DNA from: Bacteroides zhangwenhongii
GTDB taxonomy: Bacteria > Bacteroidota > Bacteroidia > Bacteroidales > Bacteroidaceae
Length of the DNA stretch: 64,000 nt
Assembly (NCBI RefSeq): GCF_009193325.2
Contig: NZ_CP059856.1
Span: 1,798,001-1,862,000, forward strand
Reading direction: 5' to 3'
A program made the position numbers and the translations under genes. The notes under the pieces are model-generated. The model was given only the letters and a program-made list of their open reading frames with translations, did no database searches and had not been told where the DNA came from. How positions within the stretch are numbered: the stretch's first letter is position 1; every line of letters begins with the position of its first letter. Positions 38,157 through 46,680 of this stretch are shown piece after piece.

Positions 38157-39191
38157 TTATTGAATACCTCTTTCACGAAGTTTCAACTGCCAGTTCCAGG
38201 CAGAGCGCAAAGTATCTTCCAAAGTTTCCACAGCTTTCCATCCCAATTCGGAATTAGCGAAATCAGGATTTGCCCAAACTTTTTCAATATCTCCCGCACG
38301 ACGGCCGACGATCTGATAGTTCAACTTCACACCGGTAGCCTTTTCGAAGCCTTGAATCAATTCCAATACAGAGACACCACGTCCCGTACCGATATTGAAT
38401 ACTTCCACTTTTTCTTTCTGCGCCTTCTCCAAGATACGGCGGATAGCAATCACGTGTGCCTTAGCCAAGTCAACAACATTGATAAAGTCACGGATGCAAG
38501 AACCGTCGGGCGTATCATAATCGTCACCGAACACACTCAGCTTCTCGCGAATGCCGATAGCTGTCTGAGTCAGATAAGGAATCAGGTTCTGGGGAACACC
38601 GTTCGGCAACTCACCCAGCAATGCAGTAGGATGCGCACCTATCGGATTGAAATAACGCAACATGATTGCATTGATCGGAGCACCGGAGACTACCGTATCA
38701 CGGATAATCTCTTCATTAATCTGTTTTGTATTTCCGTATGGTGATTCCGCTTTCTTAATCGGCGCCTTTTCTGTCACCGGCAATTCATCCGGCTGTCCAT
38801 ACACCGTACAAGAAGAAGAGAATACAATACCTTCCACTCCGTGTTTCGGCATCAGTTCGAGAAGGTTAATCAAAGAAACCAGATTATTACGATAATAAAG
38901 CAACGGTTTCTCCACCGACTCACCTACCGCCTTGCTTGCGGCAAAGTGGATGATAGCTTTAATTCCTTTATATTTTGTGAATACGGCGTCAAGACCTTCA
39001 AAATCAAGACAATCCAACTTTTCAAAAGCCGGACGGATACCGGAAACTTTTTCTATATTGTCGACAACATCAGCACTGGAATTTGATAAATTATCGATGA
39101 TGATTACTTCATACCCACTGTTTTGCAACTCTACAACAGTATGGGAACCAATATATCCCGTTCCCCCTGTCACTAAAATTCTTTCTTTCAT
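38157..39191 (-). CDS. galE: UDP-glucose 4-epimerase
   Basis: Interconverts UDP-glucose and UDP-galactose, feeding galactose use and polysaccharide synthesis. The 344-residue SDR protein has the NAD loop GGTGYIGSHT at residues 8-17, the catalytic SSSCTVYG and YGNTK (Tyr-x-x-x-Lys), and RYFNPIGAHPTALLGE, typical of GalE. It converges with ispE and lies downstream of the rnf operon but has its own -7 box. Epimerases of this type are often near capsule genes; here the distance is over 14 kb. Confidence 0.94.
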   Translation of the reverse strand: MKERILVTGGTGYIGSHTVVELQNSGYEVIIIDNLSNSSADVVDNIEKVSGIRPAFEKLDCLDFEGLDAVFTKYKGIKAIIHFAASKAVGESVEKPLLYYRNNLVSLINLLELMPKHGVEGIVFSSSCTVYGQPDELPVTEKAPIKKAESPYGNTKQINEEIIRDTVVSGAPINAIMLRYFNPIGAHPTALLGELPNGVPQNLIPYLTQTAIGIREKLSVFGDDYDTPDGSCIRDFINVVDLAKAHVIAIRRILEKAQKEKVEVFNIGTGRGVSVLELIQGFEKATGVKLNYQIVGRRAGDIEKVWANPDFANSELGWKAVETLEDTLRSAWNWQLKLRERGIQ

Positions 39192-39239
39192 ATTCTTTAC
39201 TTATATGGTTAGTTCTTCGGTCTATTATTGTTTGAGCTA

Positions 39240-39247
39240 CAAATGTA
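39240..39247 (-). promoter_or_regulatory. -7 box of galE
   Basis: Minus-strand TACATTTG, an exact TAnnTTTG match 48 bases before galE. Confidence 0.5.
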
Positions 39248-39291
39248 TGGAAATAAAATGAGAATGCAATATTCCGTAACCATTTTATTTA

Positions 39292-39345
39292 TAAAAGAAT
39301 TGGGAACTCATTATCTGTATGTCTCCACACAGCCGAGTTCCCAAT
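39292..39345 (-). terminator. Terminator of the rnf operon
   Basis: Perfect 11-bp arms (ATTGGGAACTC at 39299-39309, GAGTTCCCAAT at 39335-39345) around a 25-base loop; read minus the stem is followed by TCTTTTAT. It starts 26 bases after the rnfA stop. Confidence 0.75.
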
Positions 39346-39371
39346 CCATATTTAATTATCAACTGTAAATC

Positions 39372-39944
39372 TTACACCACGCCGGAGAATCCCATGAATG
39401 CCATAGCCAGCAGACCGGCGGTGATCAATGCGATCGGAGTGCCTTGCATTCCCTTCGGAATTTTCACCAGACTCATCTGCTCGCGCAATCCTGCAAAAAG
39501 CACCAGAGCCAGTCCGAATCCGAGAGCTGTTGAGAACGCGTATACAACGCCTGTCAGCAAATCATAGTCTTTCTGAATCACCAGAATAGCCACACCCAAG
39601 ATACAGCAGTTGGTTGTGATCAATGGCAAAAATACACCCAACGCCTGATACAGAGCCGGAGAGACTTTCTTCAGAATGATTTCCACCATCTGCACCAGTC
39701 CGGCAATCACCAGAATAAAAGTAATTGTCTGCAAATATCCCAGATCGAAAACATCCAGAACAAATTTCTGAATCAAGAAAGTGACAATGGTAGCGATGGT
39801 CAGCACAAAAGCAACCGCAGCGCTCATACCCATCGCAGTTTCCACTTTCTTAGATACGCCCAAGAACGGACAAATACCCAAGAACTGCGACAACACGATG
39901 TTGTTTACAAAGATTGCCGAAATAAAAATCAATATATATTCCAT
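39372..39944 (-). CDS. rnfA: Electron transport complex subunit RnfA
   Basis: A membrane subunit of the Rnf complex, which couples electron flow from ferredoxin to NAD+ to Na+ or H+ pumping. The 190-residue protein has six helices and the typical N-terminus YILIFISAIFVNNIVLSQFLGICPFLGVSKK, including the conserved cysteine of the membrane iron site, and later TTNCCILGVAI. It is the last gene of the rnf operon, 22 bases after rnfE. Confidence 0.95.
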   Translation of the reverse strand: MEYILIFISAIFVNNIVLSQFLGICPFLGVSKKVETAMGMSAAVAFVLTIATIVTFLIQKFVLDVFDLGYLQTITFILVIAGLVQMVEIILKKVSPALYQALGVFLPLITTNCCILGVAILVIQKDYDLLTGVVYAFSTALGFGLALVLFAGLREQMSLVKIPKGMQGTPIALITAGLLAMAFMGFSGVV

Positions 39945-39966
39945 ATTCTTCTCTTATTTAATTGAA

Positions 39967-40551
39967 TTAGGCTTTCTTCAAGCTGTTGATCAACGCAATA
40001 AGGTATCCTAAAGCGATGAAAGCACCCGGAGCCAATACAAACACCAACATTCCGTACTCTTCCGGCATGATTGTCAGATTGAAAATCTTGCCTGTTCCCA
40101 AGAATTCGCGAACAGCTCCCAGCAGAGTCAAGGCTATCGTAAAACCAAGTCCCATACCAAGACCGTCGAACATGGAAGCCACCGGGTTATTCTTCGCGGC
40201 GAATGCTTCAGCACGTCCCAGCACAATACAGTTTACCACGATCAACGGGATGAAAAGACCCAGTGTGGCATACAAATCCGGCACGTAAGCCTGCATCACC
40301 ATCTGGAGCAATGTCACGAAAGACGCAATGACTACAATGAACGATGGGATACGTACCATATCCGGAATCAGATTCTTGATGGAAGAAATTACCACGTTTG
40401 AACAAATCAACACAAACATAGTGGCCAGTCCCATACCCATACCATTGATAGCCGATGAAGTTGTACCCAATGTAGGACACATACCAAGCAGGAGCACAAA
40501 CGTAGGATTCTCTTTGATAATCCCGTTCATCATTACTTTAAAATTATTCAT
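39967..40551 (-). CDS. rnfE: Electron transport complex subunit RnfE
   Basis: A 194-residue integral membrane subunit, homologous to RnfA. The conserved segments NGIIKENPTFVLLLGMCPTLGTTSSAINGMGMG and VVNCIVLGRAEAFAAKN are diagnostic; the cysteines of these two segments help hold the iron site between RnfA and RnfE. Its gene starts 19 bases after the rnfG stop. Confidence 0.95.
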   Translation of the reverse strand: MNNFKVMMNGIIKENPTFVLLLGMCPTLGTTSSAINGMGMGLATMFVLICSNVVISSIKNLIPDMVRIPSFIVVIASFVTLLQMVMQAYVPDLYATLGLFIPLIVVNCIVLGRAEAFAAKNNPVASMFDGLGMGLGFTIALTLLGAVREFLGTGKIFNLTIMPEEYGMLVFVLAPGAFIALGYLIALINSLKKA

Positions 40552-40570
40552 ATCTTAATCTCCTCCTTTC

Positions 40571-41242
40571 TTAATTAATAGAATCTTGCTTCACCGTTTC
40601 AGTTTCCGGAGCAGTGGCAGATTCATTTTTCTGCGAAGCTCCCGAAACAGTATCTATTTCTCCCGTCTTATAGGCTTCGTAAGCCTTGTTGACAGCGTTC
40701 AGGAAAGCACGTGACGTGATAGTCGAAGCGGTAATAGCGTCTACCTGGCCTCCGTCCTTAGAGACTTTCAGTTCACCTTCGCCCGGACTCATACCTTTAA
40801 TGCTTCCCTTGTTTCCTTCTTTAAACCAGTCGGCAGCTTTCGAGCCCAGTCCCGGAGTCTCGGCATGAGCCAGCAAAGAGTAATTGTAAATCTTGCCCTC
40901 AGCGTCAAAGCCGACCAGCACTTTCAGCTCGCCACCGAACCCCATAGCTTTGGACTCAACTGCCGAACCGACCCATTCCTCTCCTTTTTTTGCCGGATAA
41001 ACGATGAAGTCCACCACTTTCTTTCCGTCTTTCTCGCTGAAGATCGTGTCGCTTTCGCCTACCGGGTTATTAGTAAATTCCGGAAGAACCTGTTTCAAGG
41101 CCTCGTTCAATGTCTTCGCATTCGCTTCGGCAATAGGACCTTTTGTCAATTCATTCACGTAAGCCAGCAATGCTACGGAAATGGCAGTCACCCCCGTAAG
41201 TACCAGCAACATATTCTTTAAAGATGATTCTAACTTTTTCAT
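40571..41242 (-). CDS. rnfG: Electron transport complex subunit RnfG
   Basis: A periplasm-facing flavoprotein of Rnf with covalently bound FMN. The 223-residue protein has one N-terminal membrane helix (MLLVLTGVTAISVALLAYV), then an FMN-binding domain ending in VDAITASTITSRAFLNAVN, where a threonine of the DAITASTITS motif is the usual flavin attachment site. The C-terminal tail is polar and rich in Ser, Glu and Thr. Its start overlaps the rnfD stop by 4 bases (ATGA type), indicating coupled translation. Confidence 0.93.
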   Translation of the reverse strand: MKKLESSLKNMLLVLTGVTAISVALLAYVNELTKGPIAEANAKTLNEALKQVLPEFTNNPVGESDTIFSEKDGKKVVDFIVYPAKKGEEWVGSAVESKAMGFGGELKVLVGFDAEGKIYNYSLLAHAETPGLGSKAADWFKEGNKGSIKGMSPGEGELKVSKDGGQVDAITASTITSRAFLNAVNKAYEAYKTGEIDTVSGASQKNESATAPETETVKQDSIN

Positions 41243-42231
41243 TTCTTCTTCGCTACCTCCCCAAAGCGTTTAGGTTTACAATAGGTGTTAATCAGCGGAG
41301 TGAACGCATTCATAATCAGGATGGCAAACGACATACCTTCGGGATATGCGCCGAACAGACGGATAATAACCGTCAGCAGACCGATACAAACACCATAAAT
41401 CAACATTCCCTTCTTGCTCATCGGAGAAGTCACATAGTCGGTTGCCATAAAGACGGCACCCAACATCAATCCGCCGGAAAGCAACTGCAATACCGGAGAT
41501 ACATATTTTGCAGGATCAACCAAATGCATGATACCGGCAAAAACAAATACAGTGACCAGGATAGACACAGGTATATGCCAAGTGATGATTTTCTTCCAAA
41601 GCATATAGCTCAATCCGATCAGCAGAGCCAACGCGCTGACCTCACCGATACAGCCACCGTTCTGACCGATCAGCAGACTGAATGCGTCTGGGATCTGGCT
41701 CAACGCGGACATATCACCGTGAATAGCCTGTTTCATCAGCGCCAACGGAGTAGCTCCGGTAGTAGCATCCGTATAAGCTGTCAACTGACCTACTACCGGC
41801 CAGCTAGTCATCTGTACGGGGAACGAAAGCAACAGGAAGACACGTCCTGCCAATGCGGGGTTGAAAGGGTTGCAGCCTAATCCGCCGAAAGACATCTTGC
41901 CTACACCGATAGCGAACAATGCGCCCAGAATAATAATCCATACAGGTAAGTTGGACGGCAAATTGAAAGCCAGCAACACACCTGTGATGACAGCAGAACC
42001 GTCACAAATCGTTGAAGTCGGTTTCTTCATCAAATATTTTCCGATCGCCCATTCGAAGAATAAACAGGCCGCAACGGAAGTAGCAGTAACAATCAGAGCA
42101 CCCAGTCCGAAGAAATAGAGAGACACCAGAAACGCCGGAATGAGTGCAATCAGCACACAGTACATATTCTTCTGTACGCTGTCTCCGCCATGAACGTGGG
42201 GTGATAGTGATACGATTAATTTATTTTCCAT
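41239..42231 (-). CDS. rnfD: Electron transport complex subunit RnfD
   Basis: A membrane subunit with covalent FMN, thought to form the ion channel part of Rnf with RnfA and RnfE. The 330-residue protein has about ten helices, the family's NPFNPALAGRVFLL segment, and the flavin attachment region YTDATTGATPLALMK. The C-terminal GYPEGMSFAIL-like AYPEGMSFAILIMNAFTPLI is also typical. It lies 5 bases after rnfC and overlaps rnfG. Confidence 0.95.
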   Translation of the reverse strand: MENKLIVSLSPHVHGGDSVQKNMYCVLIALIPAFLVSLYFFGLGALIVTATSVAACLFFEWAIGKYLMKKPTSTICDGSAVITGVLLAFNLPSNLPVWIIILGALFAIGVGKMSFGGLGCNPFNPALAGRVFLLLSFPVQMTSWPVVGQLTAYTDATTGATPLALMKQAIHGDMSALSQIPDAFSLLIGQNGGCIGEVSALALLIGLSYMLWKKIITWHIPVSILVTVFVFAGIMHLVDPAKYVSPVLQLLSGGLMLGAVFMATDYVTSPMSKKGMLIYGVCIGLLTVIIRLFGAYPEGMSFAILIMNAFTPLINTYCKPKRFGEVAKKK

Positions 42232-42236
42232 ATTCG

Positions 42237-43574
42237 TTATTTTTTAGCTTGACGTGCACGAATCATAGCTCCCACTTTGCCTTTACCGAGACGACAATAG
42301 TCGAGCAACGGACGGTTGGCAGGACAAGTGAACTGGCAAGAGCCGCACTCGATACAGTCCATGATTCTTTCTTTTTCCATTCTTTCAAAATCACCGTTTT
42401 CGGACAAAGCTCCCAGCAAGTACGGTTCCAGTCCCATCGGACAAGCGCTTACACACTTCGCGCAACGGATACAGTTCTGTGCCTCACCACGCTTGGCTTC
42501 CTTCTGATTCATGATCAGAATACCGGAACTGCCTTTCGCGGTAGGAACTTCCGTATTGACCAAAGCCTTACCCATCATCGGACCACCGCCGATCACTTTT
42601 CCCGTATCTTCCGGCAGACCGCCGCAAGCATCAATCAGCTGCTTCATCGGCGTACCGATACGGGCCAGGAAGTTGGAAGGTTTTGCAACCGACTTACCGG
42701 TCACTGTGATTACCCGTTCAAACAACGGCTTGTTCTTCTGAACGGCTTGATACACAGCAAAAGCAGTACCCACGTTCTGAACGACCGCTCCGGTAGAAAT
42801 AGGAAGGGCGCCGCTCGCCACCTGGCGTTTGGTTATCGCATCGATCAGTTGCTTTTCACCTCCTTGCGGGTATTTCACCTTCAAAGGCACTACCTCGATA
42901 CCGGCATAACCGGAAGCCACTTTCGTCATCAGCTCGATAGCGTCCGGTTTGTTATTTTCGATTCCGATAAACGCCTTGTTCACTTTCACAGCTTTCATCA
43001 GGATAGAAACACCTACCATGATCTCTTCCGCGTGTTCCAGCATAAGCTGATGATCGGCCGTCAGATAAGGTTCGCACTCCACCGCATTGATAATCACACA
43101 TTCGGCCTTGAAAGAAGGAGGAGGACAAAGTTTCACCTGAGTAGGGAAACAAGCGCCACCCAGACCGACGATTCCCGCTTCGGCAATCTTTTTCACAATC
43201 TCCTCCGACGAAAGTTCACATTCTTTCACCAGGGTTGCGCTACGGTCAATCGTTTCTTCCCATTCATCACCTTCCACATCAATAAAAATAGCTGGTTTCG
43301 CATAACCGCTGGCATCGACTATCGTATCAATCTTCGCCACTTTGCCACTGACGGAAGAGTGAATTGCTGCCGAAACAAAGCCGGCCGGTTCGGCAATCTT
43401 AGTGCCCACCTTTACCACATCACCTTTCGCAACAATCGGTTTTGCAGGTGCGCCGATGTGCTGCCCCAGCAGAATAACGGCCTTTGCAGGAACCTCCGCC
43501 GTGATGATAGGTTGATGTGCCGACAATTTATTTTCGTGTGGATGAACTCCACCAATTGAAAATGTCTTTAACAT
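42237..43574 (-). CDS. rnfC: Electron transport complex subunit RnfC
   Basis: The cytoplasmic NADH-oxidising/NAD-reducing subunit. The 445-residue protein begins GGVHPHENKLSAHQPI. The NADH/FMN-binding part includes GIVGLGGACFPTQVKL and INAVECEPYLTADH. Two 4Fe-4S motifs close the protein: CIRCAKCVSACPMGLEP and CIECGSCQFTCPANRPLLDYCRLGK. Length is on the short side of the family; the long C-terminal extension seen in gammaproteobacteria is absent. Confidence 0.95.
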   Translation of the reverse strand: MLKTFSIGGVHPHENKLSAHQPIITAEVPAKAVILLGQHIGAPAKPIVAKGDVVKVGTKIAEPAGFVSAAIHSSVSGKVAKIDTIVDASGYAKPAIFIDVEGDEWEETIDRSATLVKECELSSEEIVKKIAEAGIVGLGGACFPTQVKLCPPPSFKAECVIINAVECEPYLTADHQLMLEHAEEIMVGVSILMKAVKVNKAFIGIENNKPDAIELMTKVASGYAGIEVVPLKVKYPQGGEKQLIDAITKRQVASGALPISTGAVVQNVGTAFAVYQAVQKNKPLFERVITVTGKSVAKPSNFLARIGTPMKQLIDACGGLPEDTGKVIGGGPMMGKALVNTEVPTAKGSSGILIMNQKEAKRGEAQNCIRCAKCVSACPMGLEPYLLGALSENGDFERMEKERIMDCIECGSCQFTCPANRPLLDYCRLGKGKVGAMIRARQAKK

Positions 43575-43598
43575 ACAATTCTGTATTTTATTCTGTTA

Positions 43599-44501
43599 TT
43601 ATTCTGTTACTTTCGGAGTAGCCGGAGCTTTCGGAGCAACTGGTGCTTTCGGAGCTTCCACAGCTTCTTCCGCCTTCGGTTTGCGAGGAGGGAAATTCAG
43701 CTCGATAATGGAATTCTGCGGACAAACTTCCACACATTTCCGGCAAGACTTACACTTGTTCGGATCAATGTAAGCCAGATTATTCTCCAATGTGATAGCC
43801 TCGAACGGACAAGTCTTCACACACTTGCCACAGCCGATACAGCTTACCGTACAAGCTTTGCGGGCAACGGCACCTTTGTCTTTGTTCACGCAAGAAACGT
43901 ATACGCGGCGTGACTTCTTACCCTGCGGGCGAATCTCGATAATCGCTTTCGGGCAGGCCTTCACACAAGCGCCGCAGGCCGTACATTTAGCCTCGTCCAC
44001 TTCCGGCAGACCCGTTTCGGGATTCATGTGGATGGCGTCAAACTGACAAGCCGCCACACAGTCACCACATCCCAGACAACCGTAACTGCATCCTGTCTCA
44101 CCACCATACAGTGAAGCGGCAATAGCGCAGCTCTTGGCACCATCGTACTGGTTGATGCGAGGGCGGTTGGCACAGGTTCCGTTACATCTCACCACTGCTA
44201 CCATCGGTTCAGCCTCACCGGCTGCCAGTCCGAGAATATCAGCAACTTTTGCCATGACAGGCTGTCCGCCTACAGGGCAGAACTTACCTTCCAGTGAACC
44301 GGCTTTGACACAAGCGTCGGCAAATCCGCTACAACCGGGGTAGCCACATCCACCGCAATTAGCCTGGGGTAATACTTCCCCCACTTGGGCAATCCGCGGG
44401 TCTTCATACACGGCAAATTTCTTGGAAGCCACATACAGAATAGCGGCCAGCACGAGCGCTATCGCTCCCAATGAAATCACTGCAATCAGAATCAAATTCA
44501 T
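43599..44501 (-). CDS. rnfB: Electron transport complex subunit RnfB
   Basis: The ferredoxin-accepting subunit, anchored by one N-terminal helix (LILIAVISLGAIALVLAAILYVA). The 300-residue protein has the RnfB cluster motif QANCGGCGYPGCSGFADA (about residues 48-65), followed by several ferredoxin-type 4Fe-4S motifs, including CLGCGDCVAACQFDAI, CTACGACVKACP, CIGCGKCVKTCPFEAI and CKSCRKCVEVCPQNSI. The tail is alanine-, proline- and lysine-rich (APKAPVAPKAPATPK). It is the second gene of the operon, 6 bases after the RseC-like gene. Confidence 0.96.
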   Translation of the reverse strand: MNLILIAVISLGAIALVLAAILYVASKKFAVYEDPRIAQVGEVLPQANCGGCGYPGCSGFADACVKAGSLEGKFCPVGGQPVMAKVADILGLAAGEAEPMVAVVRCNGTCANRPRINQYDGAKSCAIAASLYGGETGCSYGCLGCGDCVAACQFDAIHMNPETGLPEVDEAKCTACGACVKACPKAIIEIRPQGKKSRRVYVSCVNKDKGAVARKACTVSCIGCGKCVKTCPFEAITLENNLAYIDPNKCKSCRKCVEVCPQNSIIELNFPPRKPKAEEAVEAPKAPVAPKAPATPKVTE

Positions 44502-44507
44502 AATGTT

Positions 44508-44933
44508 TTAGTTATTTATTGGTTTTATAGTAAATGAAAATTTTTGTTTCAGTCGTGTTTTGTTGAGCCAGAGAATGAAATAATAGGGTATAAGTATAGC
44601 CAGAGAAAGAAGAGCGGAATACAGTTCATTCTCCATCAACGCCATAAAAAGGAATAGTGAAAATATCAGAAGTACGAAAGGAATTATAAAAGCCAATACC
44701 ACCGCCATCATGCCCATCGACGTTTCGCCAATCACCATGACTTTCTCTCCTACCCGGTAGGAAGAGGCCGCCGTATCGATAATATCTATGATTTTGTCCT
44801 TGCTATCCGCTGAGGAACAGTGTCCCTTTGCGCTACAAGCCGCACAAGCCGATGTCTGAACAATCCTCACCGACAGATGAGAACCCTGTATGTTTTCCAC
44901 AATACCCAGATGCTTTATAGTATTATTCGTCAT
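44508..44933 (-). CDS. RseC/SoxR-reducer-type membrane protein at the head of the rnf operon
   Basis: A 141-residue protein with two membrane helices (MMAVVLAFIIPFVLLIFSLF and ALLSLAILIPYYFILWL) and a cytoplasmic cysteine cluster, CAACSAKGHC, at about residues 32-41, after the beta-rich VENIQGSHLSVRIVQTSACA. This is the layout of RseC, which in E. coli helps Rsx/Rnf reduce SoxR. Here it is the first gene of the rnf operon, so it probably assists Rnf assembly or redox. That role in Bacteroides is inferred. Confidence 0.88.
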   Translation of the reverse strand: MTNNTIKHLGIVENIQGSHLSVRIVQTSACAACSAKGHCSSADSKDKIIDIIDTAASSYRVGEKVMVIGETSMGMMAVVLAFIIPFVLLIFSLFLFMALMENELYSALLSLAILIPYYFILWLNKTRLKQKFSFTIKPINN

Positions 44934-44961
44934 TTTGCAAACTCAACATTACAAATCGCGG

Positions 44962-44969
44962 CAAATTTA
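44962..44969 (-). promoter_or_regulatory. -7 box of the rnf operon
   Basis: Minus-strand TAAATTTG, an exact TAnnTTTG match 29 bases before the RseC-like gene. No terminator is seen between the last copy of the 45-53 kb array and this operon, so some read-through is possible. Confidence 0.5.
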
Positions 44970-45086
44970 ATCATTATTTATGAACTACGAAGCATTCTCC
45001 CTATTTTTTTACACATAATAAAATGTTATTTTTTGCGTCCGCGTTATCGCACACGGAAAAGATATGGCTACGATTTGTACACTTTA

Positions 45087-46649
45087 TCAGCCTTTCTCAA
45101 TCTCCCAGTCTCCTATTGTCCCCCGTTCACTATCAAAGTTTATCGCTACTTTCACGACCGGAAGTCCGCATAAAGCGAAGCGTTCAGGATAATTCTTCAG
45201 GTTGATCTGTTCCATAGCTTCACCGGCAGTCTTATCAAGCTTCAATTCCATCACATAAAGTGTTGTTTTCGTACGAAGCACCACATCCACTCGACCACGG
45301 GGAGTACGGACTTCAATATCCACATAATAATTCAGCAGACTGAATATGACATAAAAGAGTTGCTGGTAATGCCCCTCATATTTAGTATTGTCGCAATAAG
45401 GAACGGTAGACAAGAAAGTCTGCAACCGACGCAACGCAGAATCCATATCACCGTTCTGAATATCATAAAAAAGATAGGCAACCATAGTGGTGGCTTCCGG
45501 GGTCTCATTGCCCACATAGTTAGGAAGAAGGCTTTCCATAAGACCCAGACGAACTTCTTTGTTAGGAATATCAAGCGTATAAAGGTCCAGAATCTTATTA
45601 TAATCCTTTATGGTGATATAACCGCTCTGATATAGCAAAGGAGTGATATTCGTCATGGTCTCGGTAGGAGCATCAAAAATGGAAGCTTTCGCTTGTTTGG
45701 GACCGATCCCTGAAGGATTTACACCAAATTTACCCAACATCTTTATCAAGTATGTAGGAGTGCCGCTACCGAACCAGTAGGAACCAAACTTACCATCCGC
45801 AAAAGCATTCAACAGACTGAACGGATTATAGATGTCGGGAGAAGGATAAGTGAAATGATAACCGTCATAATTCTCCTTCAACTTCAGCAAGACCTCTTCA
45901 GAGGAAATATTCAATTTCGCAGCCAACATCTCCATATCCTCTTTCATCTGCGTTAGCATTTCATCCTCCGTTATTCCGCAGATCGCAGCGTATGGCTCAT
46001 CCATGCTGATATTCTTAATATTATTCAACTCGCTAAAGATACTCAACTGAGAGAACTTGGTGATACCCGTCAAAAACACATACTTCAGATAAGGATCACA
46101 AGCCTTCAAAGGACTATAGAAGTTACGCATGATATTACGTAATACACCTAGATTTTCCTTTTCATGCACCACATCAAGCAAAGGAGCGTCATATTCGTCT
46201 ATAAGAACAACAACTTGTCGGCCCGTCTGCTTATAAGCACGTTCTATCAGACCTTGCAACCGCTGATTGACATAAATATCTTCCTCATTTCGACCATAGA
46301 TTCTTTCATAAGTTGTCAACTTACGTTCCAACTCGCTTATTAATTCATCTTTTCCGACGTGCTTGGCCGTACTCATATCGAAATGAAGAACCGGATACTC
46401 TATCCACTCTTTCTCCAACCTTTCCATAGCCAACCCTTGAAACAGATCCTTACGACCAGAGAAATAACTATGCAAAGTAGAAGTAAGCAAGGATTTACCA
46501 AAACGGCGAGGACGGCTCAGAAACACATATTTCGCAAAATGAGTCATGCGATAAACGTATTCCGTCTTATCGATATAAAGATAATTCTTCTCACGAATTT
46601 CAGAGAAAGTCTGTATCCCTATAGGGTATAATCTTTGCAAAGTTTCCAT
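45087..46649 (-). CDS. AAA-ATPase-like / PD-(D/E)XK nuclease-like protein, array copy 5
   Basis: Last of five tandem paralogs. The N-terminal PF09820-type AAA domain has a P-loop of the form SRPRRFGKSLL (about residues 45-55) and Walker B VVVLIDEYDAPLLD (146-159), then FLTGITKFSQLSIFSELNN. The C-terminal PDDEXK_9-type domain shows GRVDVVL then YVMELKLDKTAGEAMEQI (Asp, Glu-x-Lys, Gln), a complete nuclease-like active site. The preferred start is ATG 46649 (METLQRLYPIG); a TTG at 46691 overlaps the preceding gene by 11 bases. Its first variable block (HVGKDELISELERKL) equals that of copy 1, but its later block (LFYDIQNGDMD, NYYVDIEV) equals copies 2 and 4. Function is unknown. Confidence 0.85.
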   Translation of the reverse strand: METLQRLYPIGIQTFSEIREKNYLYIDKTEYVYRMTHFAKYVFLSRPRRFGKSLLTSTLHSYFSGRKDLFQGLAMERLEKEWIEYPVLHFDMSTAKHVGKDELISELERKLTTYERIYGRNEEDIYVNQRLQGLIERAYKQTGRQVVVLIDEYDAPLLDVVHEKENLGVLRNIMRNFYSPLKACDPYLKYVFLTGITKFSQLSIFSELNNIKNISMDEPYAAICGITEDEMLTQMKEDMEMLAAKLNISSEEVLLKLKENYDGYHFTYPSPDIYNPFSLLNAFADGKFGSYWFGSGTPTYLIKMLGKFGVNPSGIGPKQAKASIFDAPTETMTNITPLLYQSGYITIKDYNKILDLYTLDIPNKEVRLGLMESLLPNYVGNETPEATTMVAYLFYDIQNGDMDSALRRLQTFLSTVPYCDNTKYEGHYQQLFYVIFSLLNYYVDIEVRTPRGRVDVVLRTKTTLYVMELKLDKTAGEAMEQINLKNYPERFALCGLPVVKVAINFDSERGTIGDWEIEKG

Positions 46650-46680
46650 ATCAATATCTATATTTTCTTTAGAACTACTA

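Noticed and set aside
42144..43559. Open frame of 471 codons on the plus strand
   Set aside because: It is exactly opposite rnfC, whose protein has full Fe-S motifs; the plus-strand translation shows no domain and is rich in His, Arg and Phe, as expected of an antisense shadow.
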